DNA from: Bacteroidota bacterium
GTDB lineage: Bacteria > Bacteroidota > Bacteroidia > Flavobacteriales > Flavobacteriaceae
Reading direction: 5' to 3'
Assembly (NCBI GenBank): GCA_947468985.1
Contig: CANINJ010000087.1
Span: 1-7,671, forward strand
DNA: 7,671 nucleotides
In this document: piece by piece, positions 1 to 6,624 of the stretch
Numbering within the stretch: position 1 is the stretch's first letter
How the letters are laid out: every line of letters begins with the position of its first letter
Position numbers and translations under genes: made by a program
The notes under the pieces: model-generated
The model's input: only the letters and a program-made list of their open reading frames with translations
Told to the model about the DNA's origin: nothing
Databases searched by the model: none

Positions 1-904
1 AACAAAATCCCTCCAAAACCAACATTCTTCGGTTTTTATAGTCTGTAATACAGTAATTTATGAATGGTCCCGACATAAAATCATTTTTCATTTCCCAAGT
101 TCCTTTCGTTTCATAAGTGATTCTTCCATCTAATTTTGTGTTGAAAAAATAAGGCGAATAGGCTTGCTCGGTAATCATTTTTGAATGTCGCTCTGTTCCG
201 TGAATATACAACGATCCAATAGAATCCCGCATTTTTATAATATTCTTAATCACACTCGAATTGTGATGATTTTCGATAGTATTAATCGGTATTTGGTAAA
301 TTAAAACACTTGTACTTCCGCCAGTTATTTCTTTTTTAAACCATATAAATTTCTTCCGGGTCAAGACACTATTGTAGCCTTTTGGAATGTTCAAAGCAAT
401 TTTAAACTTCTTTTTGATTCGCTCGGTTTTAATTAGAGCGGTATCGTTAATTCTTTGGTTTTCTGTGATTTCTGTTTGACGCATTATTCGAATGATTTCA
501 GACGTATGCTTTTCAATAGTATCGATAATTTCTATCGTGTTTCGTCCTGAAATATAAAACACATTTTGGGGTGATGCAAATTCGTTTTTCTTGATTTCAA
601 AGCGACTTACAGCTTCTTTTTTAATTACAATACTGTTTCTGCTATTTACTACAAACCCTTCTAAAAATTTAATAGGATATTGATTTATAGTGAATTGTGG
701 TTCTTCTTGAGGAAGTCCAATAACTGATGAAGCAAACTTGTTTCGAACGCTGTCTCCAATTTCGCCTTTCCACAATTGATCGTCTATAAGTACGGAAATA
801 GTGTTGATTTCGCCAGTAGTCTTTTCAGCGGAAGTATCTCTTTTGTTATTACACGAAAGAAAAAATACCGCCGTTAAAAGCAAAAAAAATTGGACTTTAT
901 TCAT
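1..904 (-). CDS. DUF4837-family lipoprotein, C-terminus cut by window edge
   Basis: This open frame starts at ATG 902-904 and runs leftward without a stop to the window edge, giving 301 visible residues. The N-terminus is a lipoprotein signal: Met-Asn-Lys, a hydrophobic run, then FFLSC with the candidate lipidated cysteine at residue 18, so the mature protein should be membrane-anchored. The C-terminal part resembles the DUF4837 family as I remember it: RDSIG followed by a TERHSKMITEQAY stretch, then GTWEMKNDFMSGPF (268-281) and MLVLEGF (294-300). Only a few tens of residues are probably missing. The molecular function is unknown. The gene lies 45 bp downstream of the lytic transglycosylase gene on the same strand, so co-transcription and an envelope role are plausible inferences. 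A hairpin followed by a T-tract covers its start codon (see the separate entry). The lipoprotein call is firm; the family assignment is from memory of motifs. Confidence 0.8.
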   Translation of the reverse strand, partial: MNKVQFFLLLTAVFFLSCNNKRDTSAEKTTGEINTISVLIDDQLWKGEIGDSVRNKFASSVIGLPQEEPQFTINQYPIKFLEGFVVNSRNSIVIKKEAVSRFEIKKNEFASPQNVFYISGRNTIEIIDTIEKHTSEIIRIMRQTEITENQRINDTALIKTERIKKKFKIALNIPKGYNSVLTRKKFIWFKKEITGGSTSVLIYQIPINTIENHHNSSVIKNIIKMRDSIGSLYIHGTERHSKMITEQAYSPYFFNTKLDGRITYETKGTWEMKNDFMSGPFINYCITDYKNRRMLVLEGFC

Positions 905-933
905 AGTGTCTAAATGAATTAAAGTCCAAATTT
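882..933 (-). terminator. Hairpin plus U-tract over the DUF4837 start codon (terminator or attenuator candidate)
   Basis: Arms 890-904 and 914-929 are complementary over 15 base pairs with a single bulged base (919) and a 9-nt loop (905-913). Three more A/T pairs (886-888 with 931-933) follow one mismatch. Read on the minus strand, the stem is followed at once by eight T residues (complement of 882-889), the layout of an intrinsic terminator, although only four pairs are G/C. It begins about 16 nt after the stop codon of the lytic transglycosylase gene. The distal arm contains the ATG and first codons of the DUF4837 gene. It could end upstream transcripts, hide the start codon, or do both. 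Confidence 0.55.
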
Positions 934-949
934 AAGTAAAGATATTGTA

Positions 950-3232
950 TTATCCGTTAATTTTTAGTTTCATTCCTGGTTTAAGATTTTCACTGCTAAT
1001 GCCATTCCATTTTTTAATATCTGAAATGGTAATTCCGGGATATTTTTTTGCAATTGTATAAAGTGAATCCCCTTTTTGAACATAATAATGTTCTTGATTT
1101 TTAGTTGTTTTTGAAGCTATTTTGTCTTTCTTAGCGGCTTTTTCTGTTACAACTATTTCAGTTTTTGAAACTATTATTGTGCTTCCAAGTTGAATATTAT
1201 TGTCAGCTAAATTGTTCCATAATTTAATATCATCCGATGAAACTTTATATTTTTTTGCAATATTTCCAACGTTATCACCTTTCAGAACAACATATTCTTG
1301 TGTTTTATATTCTTTCTTTACAACAACTTGTTCATCTGGATTGTCACTTTCATTAGCAATTTTAAGTTGGAATCCAAGTTGAACATTTACATCATCTAAA
1401 TTATTCCATTGTTTTAAATCTTCAATAGTAACAGCGTATTTTTTTGCAATATTCCCAAGGTTATCGCCTTTTTGAACTACATAATATTCTGGAGTTTTTG
1501 AAACCTCAACAGTTAAATTTTTATCCGATTTAGCATCAGTTGAAGCAAGTGCCTCTTTAGTTTCAATAAGTTTTTTATCCGATTTAATTTCTTTTCTAAC
1601 TTTCGAAACTACTCTCTCGGTTGTCATTATTTTCAAGGTTTTTCCAGAAGCAACTTTATTCTTTTTAAGATTGTTCCATTCTTTAATATCAGAAACCGAA
1701 ACATCATATTTAGCGGCAATTGAACCTAAATTATCTCCTTTTCTAACTTTATATTTTTTCGTTGTTTTCACAAATGAGACTACTTGTTCCTCTTTATACT
1801 TTTTGTCTGAAACAGTAGTATTTAAAGCAACAATAGCAGTGTCTGTTTTGGTTTCAGCAGCTTTTACTTCTGCTTTTTTAGGATTAACAGCCACACTTTC
1901 ATAACTGTAAATCTTCAAATTTCTGCCTTTTGGTGCTTTGTTGCTTTTAAGTCTGTTCCATTTTTTAATATCTGACATTGCAACGCCAAATTTACCCGCA
2001 ATTTCACTCAAACTATCGCCACGCTTCACTTTGTAAAATCTGGTTTTAGAAACAACTGTTCGTTCTGAATCCGAATTTAAACTATCACGAACCGCAATTC
2101 CTCTGTTTTCATAAGGTCGTTCTCTTTTGCTGGCTTCATATTGCGTATACGCATAAATCTTGTCTTCATTGGAAGTATAAATTGCGACTTTATCATTCGG
2201 CAATCTCAAGAAATGATTTTCACCTGCTATAAAAGGAATTACATCTCTTTTATAGGAAGGATTCAATAATTGCAATTGCGAAACAGGAATATTTAATAAA
2301 TCAGAAATTTGCTTGAAAGAAATTTGCTGTTTTATCATAATTGTATCCGTCGCAAAATGCTTAATTATTGCGCGGTTGGGAACAATTCCGTGTTCTTTGT
2401 GAAATTCATAAATGTACATTGTAGCCAAAAATGCAGGAACATAACCTTGTGTTTCTTTTGGTAAATACTTTCTAATATTCCAGAAATTTTGTTGTCCTCC
2501 AGAACGGCGAATCGCTTTGGCAACATTTCCAGGGCCTGAATTATAAGATGCCAAAACCAAATCCCAATCGCCAAAAATTTTATACATATTTGACATATAC
2601 AACGCCGCCGCATCGCTCGCTTTCAAAGGGTCGCTTCTGTCGTCAACGTATGTATTTATATCTAAATTGTATTGTTTTCCGGTTTGAAACATAAATTGCC
2701 AAAGTCCCGTTGCACCCACTCTTGAAACCGCTTTTGGGTTCAATGCCGATTCTACAACCGCCAAGTATTTAATTTCCAAAGGCACATTTTGTCGTGCCAT
2801 TGCTTCTTCAAACATTGGGAAATAATATTCGGAAATAGCCATCAATCTTTCGAATGATTTTTTTCTGTTTTTTAGAAAAGATTTGATGATGTTTTCAAGG
2901 CCTTGATTGTATTCTATATTGAATGGCGATTTCGCATCCATTGCTGCAAGCCTTGATTTCAGTAATGCGGTTGGCAATTCAAAATCAACTTTTTCGTCAA
3001 TATTAATGGTTTTAATGTCAACAGAAAGGTCGTTGTATAAATCCAAATTCGACAATTCTTTCATCCACAAACTGTCCACGCAAGCGGCAATATTATCGTG
3101 AACAAATGTCGATTTTATAGAATCTAAATAAGAATTTTTCGTTTCCTTTTTCAAATTCCAAATTGGATCTTGAGCAAAGGCATTTAGTGATAAAATCAGA
3201 AAAAGGCTGAGGGTCGTATTTCGTATATTCAT
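950..3232 (-). CDS. Secreted MltD-type lytic transglycosylase with five LysM domains
   Basis: This is probably a peptidoglycan lytic transglycosylase (SLT/GH23 fold), which cleaves glycan strands with formation of 1,6-anhydro-muramic acid. I chose ATG 3230-3232 (760 residues) because it opens directly onto a signal peptide with a likely cut after NAFA (residue 20); the frame extends upstream only to a TTG at 3262. The catalytic domain spans about residues 140-250, with the ES motif (Glu161, the expected acid/base), GLWQF (176-180) and ASYNSG (228-233). A degenerate LysM-like segment follows at about 297-346, as is common in MltD proteins. Five clear LysM modules come next at about 399-442, 493-536, 583-626, 646-689 and 715-758, joined by Lys/Glu/Ser/Thr-rich linkers. 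E. coli MltD has fewer LysM modules. No lipobox is seen, so the product is likely periplasmic and held to the wall by its LysM array. It lies downstream of pgk but has its own promoter candidate. Confidence 0.93.
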   Translation of the reverse strand: MNIRNTTLSLFLILSLNAFAQDPIWNLKKETKNSYLDSIKSTFVHDNIAACVDSLWMKELSNLDLYNDLSVDIKTINIDEKVDFELPTALLKSRLAAMDAKSPFNIEYNQGLENIIKSFLKNRKKSFERLMAISEYYFPMFEEAMARQNVPLEIKYLAVVESALNPKAVSRVGATGLWQFMFQTGKQYNLDINTYVDDRSDPLKASDAAALYMSNMYKIFGDWDLVLASYNSGPGNVAKAIRRSGGQQNFWNIRKYLPKETQGYVPAFLATMYIYEFHKEHGIVPNRAIIKHFATDTIMIKQQISFKQISDLLNIPVSQLQLLNPSYKRDVIPFIAGENHFLRLPNDKVAIYTSNEDKIYAYTQYEASKRERPYENRGIAVRDSLNSDSERTVVSKTRFYKVKRGDSLSEIAGKFGVAMSDIKKWNRLKSNKAPKGRNLKIYSYESVAVNPKKAEVKAAETKTDTAIVALNTTVSDKKYKEEQVVSFVKTTKKYKVRKGDNLGSIAAKYDVSVSDIKEWNNLKKNKVASGKTLKIMTTERVVSKVRKEIKSDKKLIETKEALASTDAKSDKNLTVEVSKTPEYYVVQKGDNLGNIAKKYAVTIEDLKQWNNLDDVNVQLGFQLKIANESDNPDEQVVVKKEYKTQEYVVLKGDNVGNIAKKYKVSSDDIKLWNNLADNNIQLGSTIIVSKTEIVVTEKAAKKDKIASKTTKNQEHYYVQKGDSLYTIAKKYPGITISDIKKWNGISSENLKPGMKLKING
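959..2038 (-). repeat. Array of five LysM-coding repeats
   Basis: Five diverged repeats of about 132 bp each encode the LysM modules at 959-1090, 1166-1297, 1355-1486, 1625-1756 and 1907-2038. Each encodes a core of the form Y-x-V-x-K-G-D-x-L/V-x-x-I-A-x-K-Y, then D-I/L-K-x-W-N and a closing L-K-I-like strand. The second and third in coordinate order (modules 4 and 3 of the protein) share an almost identical GDN-L/V-GNIAKKY core, suggesting the most recent duplication. Linkers are longest (about 46-50 residues) between modules 1-2 and 2-3, and shorter (about 19-25) towards the C-terminus. Confidence 0.9.
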
Positions 3233-3278
3233 AAATATTAATGTCAAAATGCTACAATTCAATTTATTACGTATTTCA

Positions 3279-3286
3279 CAAATCTA
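3279..3286 (-). promoter_or_regulatory. Candidate -7 promoter box for the lytic transglycosylase gene
   Basis: On the minus strand this reads TAGATTTG, a full match to the Bacteroidetes -7 consensus TAnnTTTG. It lies 46 nt upstream of the chosen ATG, which would leave a leader of roughly 40 nt. I see no convincing TTG at the expected -33 distance. The box sits between two 6-bp inverted arms (TTACGT at 3267-3272 and ACGTAA at 3297-3302). Its presence suggests the gene can be transcribed independently of pgk. Confidence 0.45.
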
Positions 3287-3332
3287 ATATTTATTAACGT
3301 AAAAAATCGAAATTTAGTGTTAAAACTGTCTT

Positions 3333-4520
3333 TTAATCTAAGATTGCTGCAACTCCTGGCAAAATTCTTCCTTCTAACATTTCAAGCATTGCCCCGCCAC
3401 CAGTAGAAACATAGCTCATTTTGTGCTCCAATCCAAACTGTTTTACGGCAGCTACAGAATCGCCTCCACCAACTAATGAAAAAGCTCCATTTGCTGTTGA
3501 TTCTGCTATAAAATTCCCTAAAGATATCGTTCCGTTGGCAAAAGTTGGCAATTCAAAAACCCCCAAAGGACCGTTCCAAAGAATCGTTTTTGAATCCATA
3601 ATTACTTTTTTGAAAGCTTCCAATGATTTTGGGCCCGCATCTAAACCTTGCCATCCGTCAGGAATTTCTCTAACATCTACAATTTGAGTTTGCGCGTCAT
3701 TTGAAAAAGCATTGGCAGCAACAACATCAACAGGAATGTGAATTTGAACGCCTTTTTCTTTGGCAATTTTCAAAATCTCTAAAGCCAATTCCATTTTGTC
3801 GTCCTCGCAAATAGAATTTCCAATTTTTCCGCCCAACGCTTTCACGAAAGTAAAAGTCATTCCGCCACCAATAATCATGTGGTCAATTTTGTCTAATATA
3901 TTTTCGATAACCGTAATTTTTGAAGATACTTTCGAACCTCCAAGAACTGCAGTTACTGGTTTTTCACTGTTTTTCAAAACCTTATTCAAGCTTTCAATTT
4001 CCTTTGCCAATAAGGCTCCGAAGCATTTGTGTTCTGGAAAAAATTGTGCAATAATTGTTGTCGAAGCGTGTGCTCTGTGCGCCGTTCCAAAAGCATCGTT
4101 CACATAAATATCTCCCAAAGACGCCAATTTTTTTGCAAAACCAACATCTCCCGCTTCTTCTTCGGCATAAAAACGAAGATTTTCAAGAAGTAAAACTTGA
4201 CCTGGTTTCAAATTTTCAGCTGCTTTTTCAGCAATTTCACCCACACAATCCGAAGCAAAAAGCACTTCCATTCCTAAGATTTCCGATGCCGTTTTCACGA
4301 TGTGTTGCAACGAATATTTTTCCTCAATTCCATTTGGTCTCCCAAGGTGCGACATCAAAATCACGCTTCCGCCATCGGCAATAATTTTGTCGATTGTAGG
4401 TTTCGCCGCTTCAATTCTGGTAGTATCTGTAACGTGGAAATTTTCGTCCAAAGGAACATTAAAATCTACTCTAATTACTGCTTTTGTGTTTTTGAAATTG
4501 AAGTCTTGAAGCGTTTTCAT
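3333..4520 (-). CDS. pgk: Phosphoglycerate kinase
   Basis: This cytoplasmic glycolytic enzyme transfers phosphate between 1,3-bisphosphoglycerate and ADP, making 3-phosphoglycerate and ATP. The protein is 395 residues, the usual length for bacterial PGK, and complete. In the N-terminal substrate-binding domain are RVDFNVP (17-23), the DTTRIEAA segment (32-39), SHLGRP (57-62), LLENLRF (111-117) and the HRAHAS segment (148-153), which supply the basic patch for 3-phosphoglycerate. The C-terminal nucleotide domain shows GGSKVSSK (194-201, with Lys197 and Lys201), GGGM (218-221), WNGPLGVFE (315-323), GGGDS (351-355) and STGGGA (372-377). All expected key residues appear present. The ATG at 4518-4520 gives the canonical N-terminus and has a good -7 box 39 nt upstream. 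The gene is followed, about 100 bp away, by the lytic transglycosylase gene on the same strand; I see no strong terminator between them. Confidence 0.98.
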   Translation of the reverse strand: MKTLQDFNFKNTKAVIRVDFNVPLDENFHVTDTTRIEAAKPTIDKIIADGGSVILMSHLGRPNGIEEKYSLQHIVKTASEILGMEVLFASDCVGEIAEKAAENLKPGQVLLLENLRFYAEEEAGDVGFAKKLASLGDIYVNDAFGTAHRAHASTTIIAQFFPEHKCFGALLAKEIESLNKVLKNSEKPVTAVLGGSKVSSKITVIENILDKIDHMIIGGGMTFTFVKALGGKIGNSICEDDKMELALEILKIAKEKGVQIHIPVDVVAANAFSNDAQTQIVDVREIPDGWQGLDAGPKSLEAFKKVIMDSKTILWNGPLGVFELPTFANGTISLGNFIAESTANGAFSLVGGGDSVAAVKQFGLEHKMSYVSTGGGAMLEMLEGRILPGVAAILD

Positions 4521-4559
4521 TGGTGAAATTTTTTTATTGATTGTTTATTAAATTTGGTG

Positions 4560-4567
4560 CAAAGATA
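4560..4567 (-). promoter_or_regulatory. Candidate -7 promoter box for pgk
   Basis: The minus strand reads TATCTTTG followed by CA, an exact TAnnTTTG match. It lies 39 nt upstream of the pgk ATG, giving a leader of about 33 nt that is A/T-rich and lacks a Shine-Dalgarno sequence, as is usual in this phylum. The region where a -33 TTG should lie (about 4585-4592) is occupied by the end of the GC-rich intergenic element instead, and no TTG is present there. Confidence 0.6.
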
Positions 4568-4579
4568 GTATTTTTATTT

Positions 4580-4715
4580 TTTTGGGCGCGACCTTCGTTT
4601 ACAACGTTTTAGGATACCACACCATTTGTACTAAACTTCAGGTCGGGCTGTGCGCTGCAATCTTTGTTCCACTTCGTTCCACAAAGGATTTCCGCTGCCA
4701 TCCCTCGCGCGAAAA
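4580..4715. repeat. GC-rich structured intergenic element with terminal inverted repeats
   Basis: The core 4584-4711 has 67 G/C in 128 bases, in strongly AT-rich surroundings. Its ends are imperfect inverted repeats: TTTT, GG, GCGCGA (4580-4591) against TCGCGC, G, AAAA (4705-4715), with GCGCGA/TCGCGC a perfect 6-bp match. Inside, AATCTTTGT (4659-4667) pairs with ACAAAG-G-ATT (4681-4690) with one bulge around a 13-nt loop. The heptamer GTTCCAC occurs twice (4666-4672, 4676-4682), and CGCTGC occurs on both sides of the hairpin (4653-4658, 4693-4698). CGACC (4589-4593) can also pair with GGTCG (4641-4645). No open frame is evident. It resembles dispersed intergenic repeats I recall from flavobacterial genomes (a GGTCGGGCT block and a terminal CCCT-CGC block), but one copy here cannot prove that. 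The divergent spacer 4521-4828 otherwise holds only promoter candidates and AT-rich sequence. Confidence 0.6.
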
Positions 4716-4739
4716 TGTCTTATGATTATTAGTGAAATC

Positions 4740-4747
4740 TAATTTTG
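4740..4747 (+). promoter_or_regulatory. Candidate distal -7 box for the T9SS cargo gene
   Basis: TAATTTTG matches TAnnTTTG and lies 81 nt upstream of the ATG at 4829, 28 bp beyond the core of the GC-rich element. No TTG is found at the expected -33 spacing. In such AT-rich DNA an isolated match can be chance, so this is the weaker of two candidates for this gene. Confidence 0.25.
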
Positions 4748-4779
4748 ATTCTTAATTTTTTCTTATATAAAAAAATTAG

Positions 4780-4811
4780 TTGAATTTATTTTCAAAAAAA
4801 TATTAAGTTTG
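4780..4811 (+). promoter_or_regulatory. Candidate proximal promoter (TTG -33, TAAGTTTG -7) for the T9SS cargo gene
   Basis: TTG at 4780-4782 and TAAGTTTG at 4804-4811 are separated by 21 bp, which fits the Bacteroidetes TTG / TAnnTTTG arrangement. The implied start point is only about 10-13 nt before the ATG, a very short leader of TTTAAATTAT repeats with no Shine-Dalgarno sequence. It is the better of the two promoter candidates by spacing. Confidence 0.45.
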
Positions 4812-4828
4812 TTTAAATTATTTAAATT

Positions 4829-6088
4829 ATGATTAAAAAATATTTTCCCTTTATATTCCTATTTATAGCAACTGCTACTTTTTCACAAAAAATTTTATTC
4901 GATGCTACCAAAGCTGAAATGGCGGGTAGTGCCGATTGGGTGATTGATGCCGATTTACATAATTTATATACAAATAATGCTATGAATATTGGAGGCACGG
5001 AGTCAAATCCGCAACGAATTCCTACACTTCTTCAGTCAACTATAGCGGCTTCAACTCCAGAAACATATTGGGATGGCGCATTGTCTCATTGGGCAATAGA
5101 TTGTGTGAGAAAAGGATATACAGTGGAATCGTTGCCGTATAATGGCCGGATTACTTATGGTGATGCAACGAATGCGCAAGATTTAAGTAATTATAAAGTT
5201 TATGTGGTTGATGAACCTAATATATTATTTACTCCTGCTGAAAAAACTGCAATTGTAAATTTTGTAAAAAATGGAGGTGGATTAATGATGATTGCCGATC
5301 ATACAATTTCAGATAGAAATAATGATGGGAAAGATTCATTAGAAATTTGGAACGACTTAATGTCTACTAATACCGTTCAACCAAATCCATTCGGGATTAT
5401 CTTTGATGTAGCAGATATTAGCTTAACTTCTACTAATGTTGCAAATATCTCTACAAATCAAATACTTCATGGCCCTATTTCACCTATAACCTGTTCCGTT
5501 TGTGGAAATGTTACTGCGGCTAAATGGTCAAATGGGACAACTATGACAATAAATCCTACGGTTAATTCATCGGTTACTGGATTAATATTTAAAACGGGTT
5601 CAAGTACAACGGGCACAACAAATGTAATGTGTGCTTCAGCAACATATTTAGCTGGAAGAGTTGTTGCTATTGGTGATAGTTCAATTGCAGATGATGGTTC
5701 TGGAGACCCAAGCGATGTTTTATACGATGGTTATATAACTGATGCGGGCGGAAATCATCAAAAATTATTAATGAACGCAATTGTTTGGTTAATGAATAGT
5801 ACGATGAAAACAAATGATTTTGAAACGTCACAACCTTCTTTAACAATTGCTCCAAATCCAATTGCAAACAAAGAATTGAAAGTATATATTAAAAATACAT
5901 CATCTTTAGTTTCAGAACTTACAATTTATGATGCAACTGGAAGACAAGTAAAACAAGTGCAATTAAGCGAAAATCCTTCTGCTGAATTTCAAACAATTAA
6001 TTGCGAAGAACTTCAATCGGGTATATATTTCGGAAGGCTACAAACAGATTCTTTTTCTAAATCTATTCCTTTTAGCATATTGAATTAA
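4829..6088 (+). CDS. Secreted amidotransferase-like-fold protein with T9SS type A sorting domain
   Basis: This is a 419-residue secreted protein of unknown function. It begins with a Sec signal peptide (MIKK, hydrophobic core, TFSQ; cut near residue 19-20). The body (about 21-325) has an order of segments that suggests a class I glutamine-amidotransferase-like or DUF4350-like fold: strand KILFDATK (21-28), a helix with HWAIDCVRKGY (87-97), YKVYVVDEP (122-130), a FTPAEKTAIVNFVKNGGG helix-turn (134-151), MMIADH (153-158), and a late VVAIGDSS (278-285) ending in a LLMNAIVWLMN helix. The usual Cys nucleophile is not seen after GGG. Acidic loops DRNNDGKDS (162-170) and DDGSGDPSD (288-296) could bind a metal such as calcium, and TCSVC (221-225) has a CxxC pair. 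Residues 336-419 form a T9SS C-terminal sorting domain, with the APNP motif (341-344), IYDATGRQV (366-374) and LQSGIYFGRL (395-404), so the protein should cross the outer membrane through the type IX system and be released or surface-attached. Confidence 0.85.
   Translation: MIKKYFPFIFLFIATATFSQKILFDATKAEMAGSADWVIDADLHNLYTNNAMNIGGTESNPQRIPTLLQSTIAASTPETYWDGALSHWAIDCVRKGYTVESLPYNGRITYGDATNAQDLSNYKVYVVDEPNILFTPAEKTAIVNFVKNGGGLMMIADHTISDRNNDGKDSLEIWNDLMSTNTVQPNPFGIIFDVADISLTSTNVANISTNQILHGPISPITCSVCGNVTAAKWSNGTTMTINPTVNSSVTGLIFKTGSSTTGTTNVMCASATYLAGRVVAIGDSSIADDGSGDPSDVLYDGYITDAGGNHQKLLMNAIVWLMNSTMKTNDFETSQPSLTIAPNPIANKELKVYIKNTSSLVSELTIYDATGRQVKQVQLSENPSAEFQTINCEELQSGIYFGRLQTDSFSKSIPFSILN
5834..6085 (+). 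other. T9SS type A C-terminal sorting domain (Por secretion tail)
   Basis: These codons give residues 336-419 of the cargo protein. The APNP motif near the domain start, the hydrophobic-alternating strands with IYDATGRQV, and the closing SGIYFGRL block followed by a short basic/hydrophobic end are the typical landmarks of this domain. In characterised T9SS cargo the domain is recognised and removed at the outer membrane by the sortase-like PorU. The last residues (KSIPFSILN) are less lysine-rich than usual. Confidence 0.9.
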
Positions 6089-6216
6089 TTGATTTTCGCA
6101 GGAATATAAATTTTTAGCAACAAAATTTGGTATAAAGAAAGAATTGTTTATCCTATTTCGAGTATCATTACATGCGTAGCTTTGTATTGGACAATTGAAA
6201 GGATTGTATTCCCAAA

Positions 6217-6624
6217 TTAGTTTTTTACAATCAATAATGGAATGCCAATTTTATGTCGCAATTTGTCAACGGTGGTTCCAAAAAGAATGTCTTTAAATCC
6301 AGTATGTCCGTGAGTTCCCATTACCAAAATATCAAAATTTCCGTCGTTTATTATTGCTGGAATTACAGAATCTGGTTTTCCAAAGCCCAATTTAACTTCC
6401 ACTTTAATTCCTTTTGTAAATAATAATTCTTTGTATTCTTCCAATAATTTTTCGTCAATTAATGTTTCGTGATCATCTATATTTTCACCATAAATCATAG
6501 CGCCAACAGTTTCAACCACGTGAATTAAAGTGTATTTTGCTTCTGTTCCACCCAATTGAAATGCATTGTTCAAAGCGGCTTCATCGGCACTTGAAAAATC
6601 AACAGCTACGGCAATATTTTTTCT
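6217..6624 (-). other. USP (UspA-like) domain at the transporter C-terminus
   Basis: These codons encode about 135 residues forming one full Usp fold. The first strand is KNIAVAVDFSS, with the Asp that in this family contacts adenine. The segment GTHG-HTGFKDILF-GT fits the ATP-binding pattern G-2x-G-9x-G-(S/T) exactly, and the last strand is PLLIVK. It follows the last membrane helix after a short polar linker (about 318-345 counted from the window edge). ATP binding is predicted from the motif and not shown. Confidence 0.88.

Noticed and set aside
959..2038. Regularly spaced repeats as a CRISPR-like or satellite array
   Set aside because: The repeats are diverged, about 132 bp long, in frame, and encode LysM modules.
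3233..3262. Longer N-terminus for the transglycosylase starting at a TTG at 3262
   Set aside because: The extra ten residues would precede a complete signal peptide that begins at ATG 3232.
3301..3320. Short AAAT-TTCG-ATTT hairpin followed by T residues after pgk, as an intrinsic terminator (minus strand)
   Set aside because: The stem is only four A/T pairs, too weak to support a terminator call.
3760..4384. Plus-strand open frames of about 110 residues inside pgk
   Set aside because: They are antisense to a fully conserved enzyme, overlap each other, have no recognisable motifs or promoter, and are explained by the codon usage of pgk.
4584..4711. tRNA or other known RNA gene in the GC-rich intergenic element
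   Set aside because: There is no cloverleaf, no T-loop consensus and no CCA-adjacent acceptor stem. The structure fits a repeat element better.
6202..6232. Inverted repeat GATTGTA (6202-6208) / TACAATC (6226-6232) between the convergent genes, as a bidirectional terminator
   Set aside because: It is only 7 bp of mostly A/T pairs with a 17-nt loop, and it overlaps the transporter stop codon. The whole 6089-6216 spacer shows no convincing terminator or small gene.
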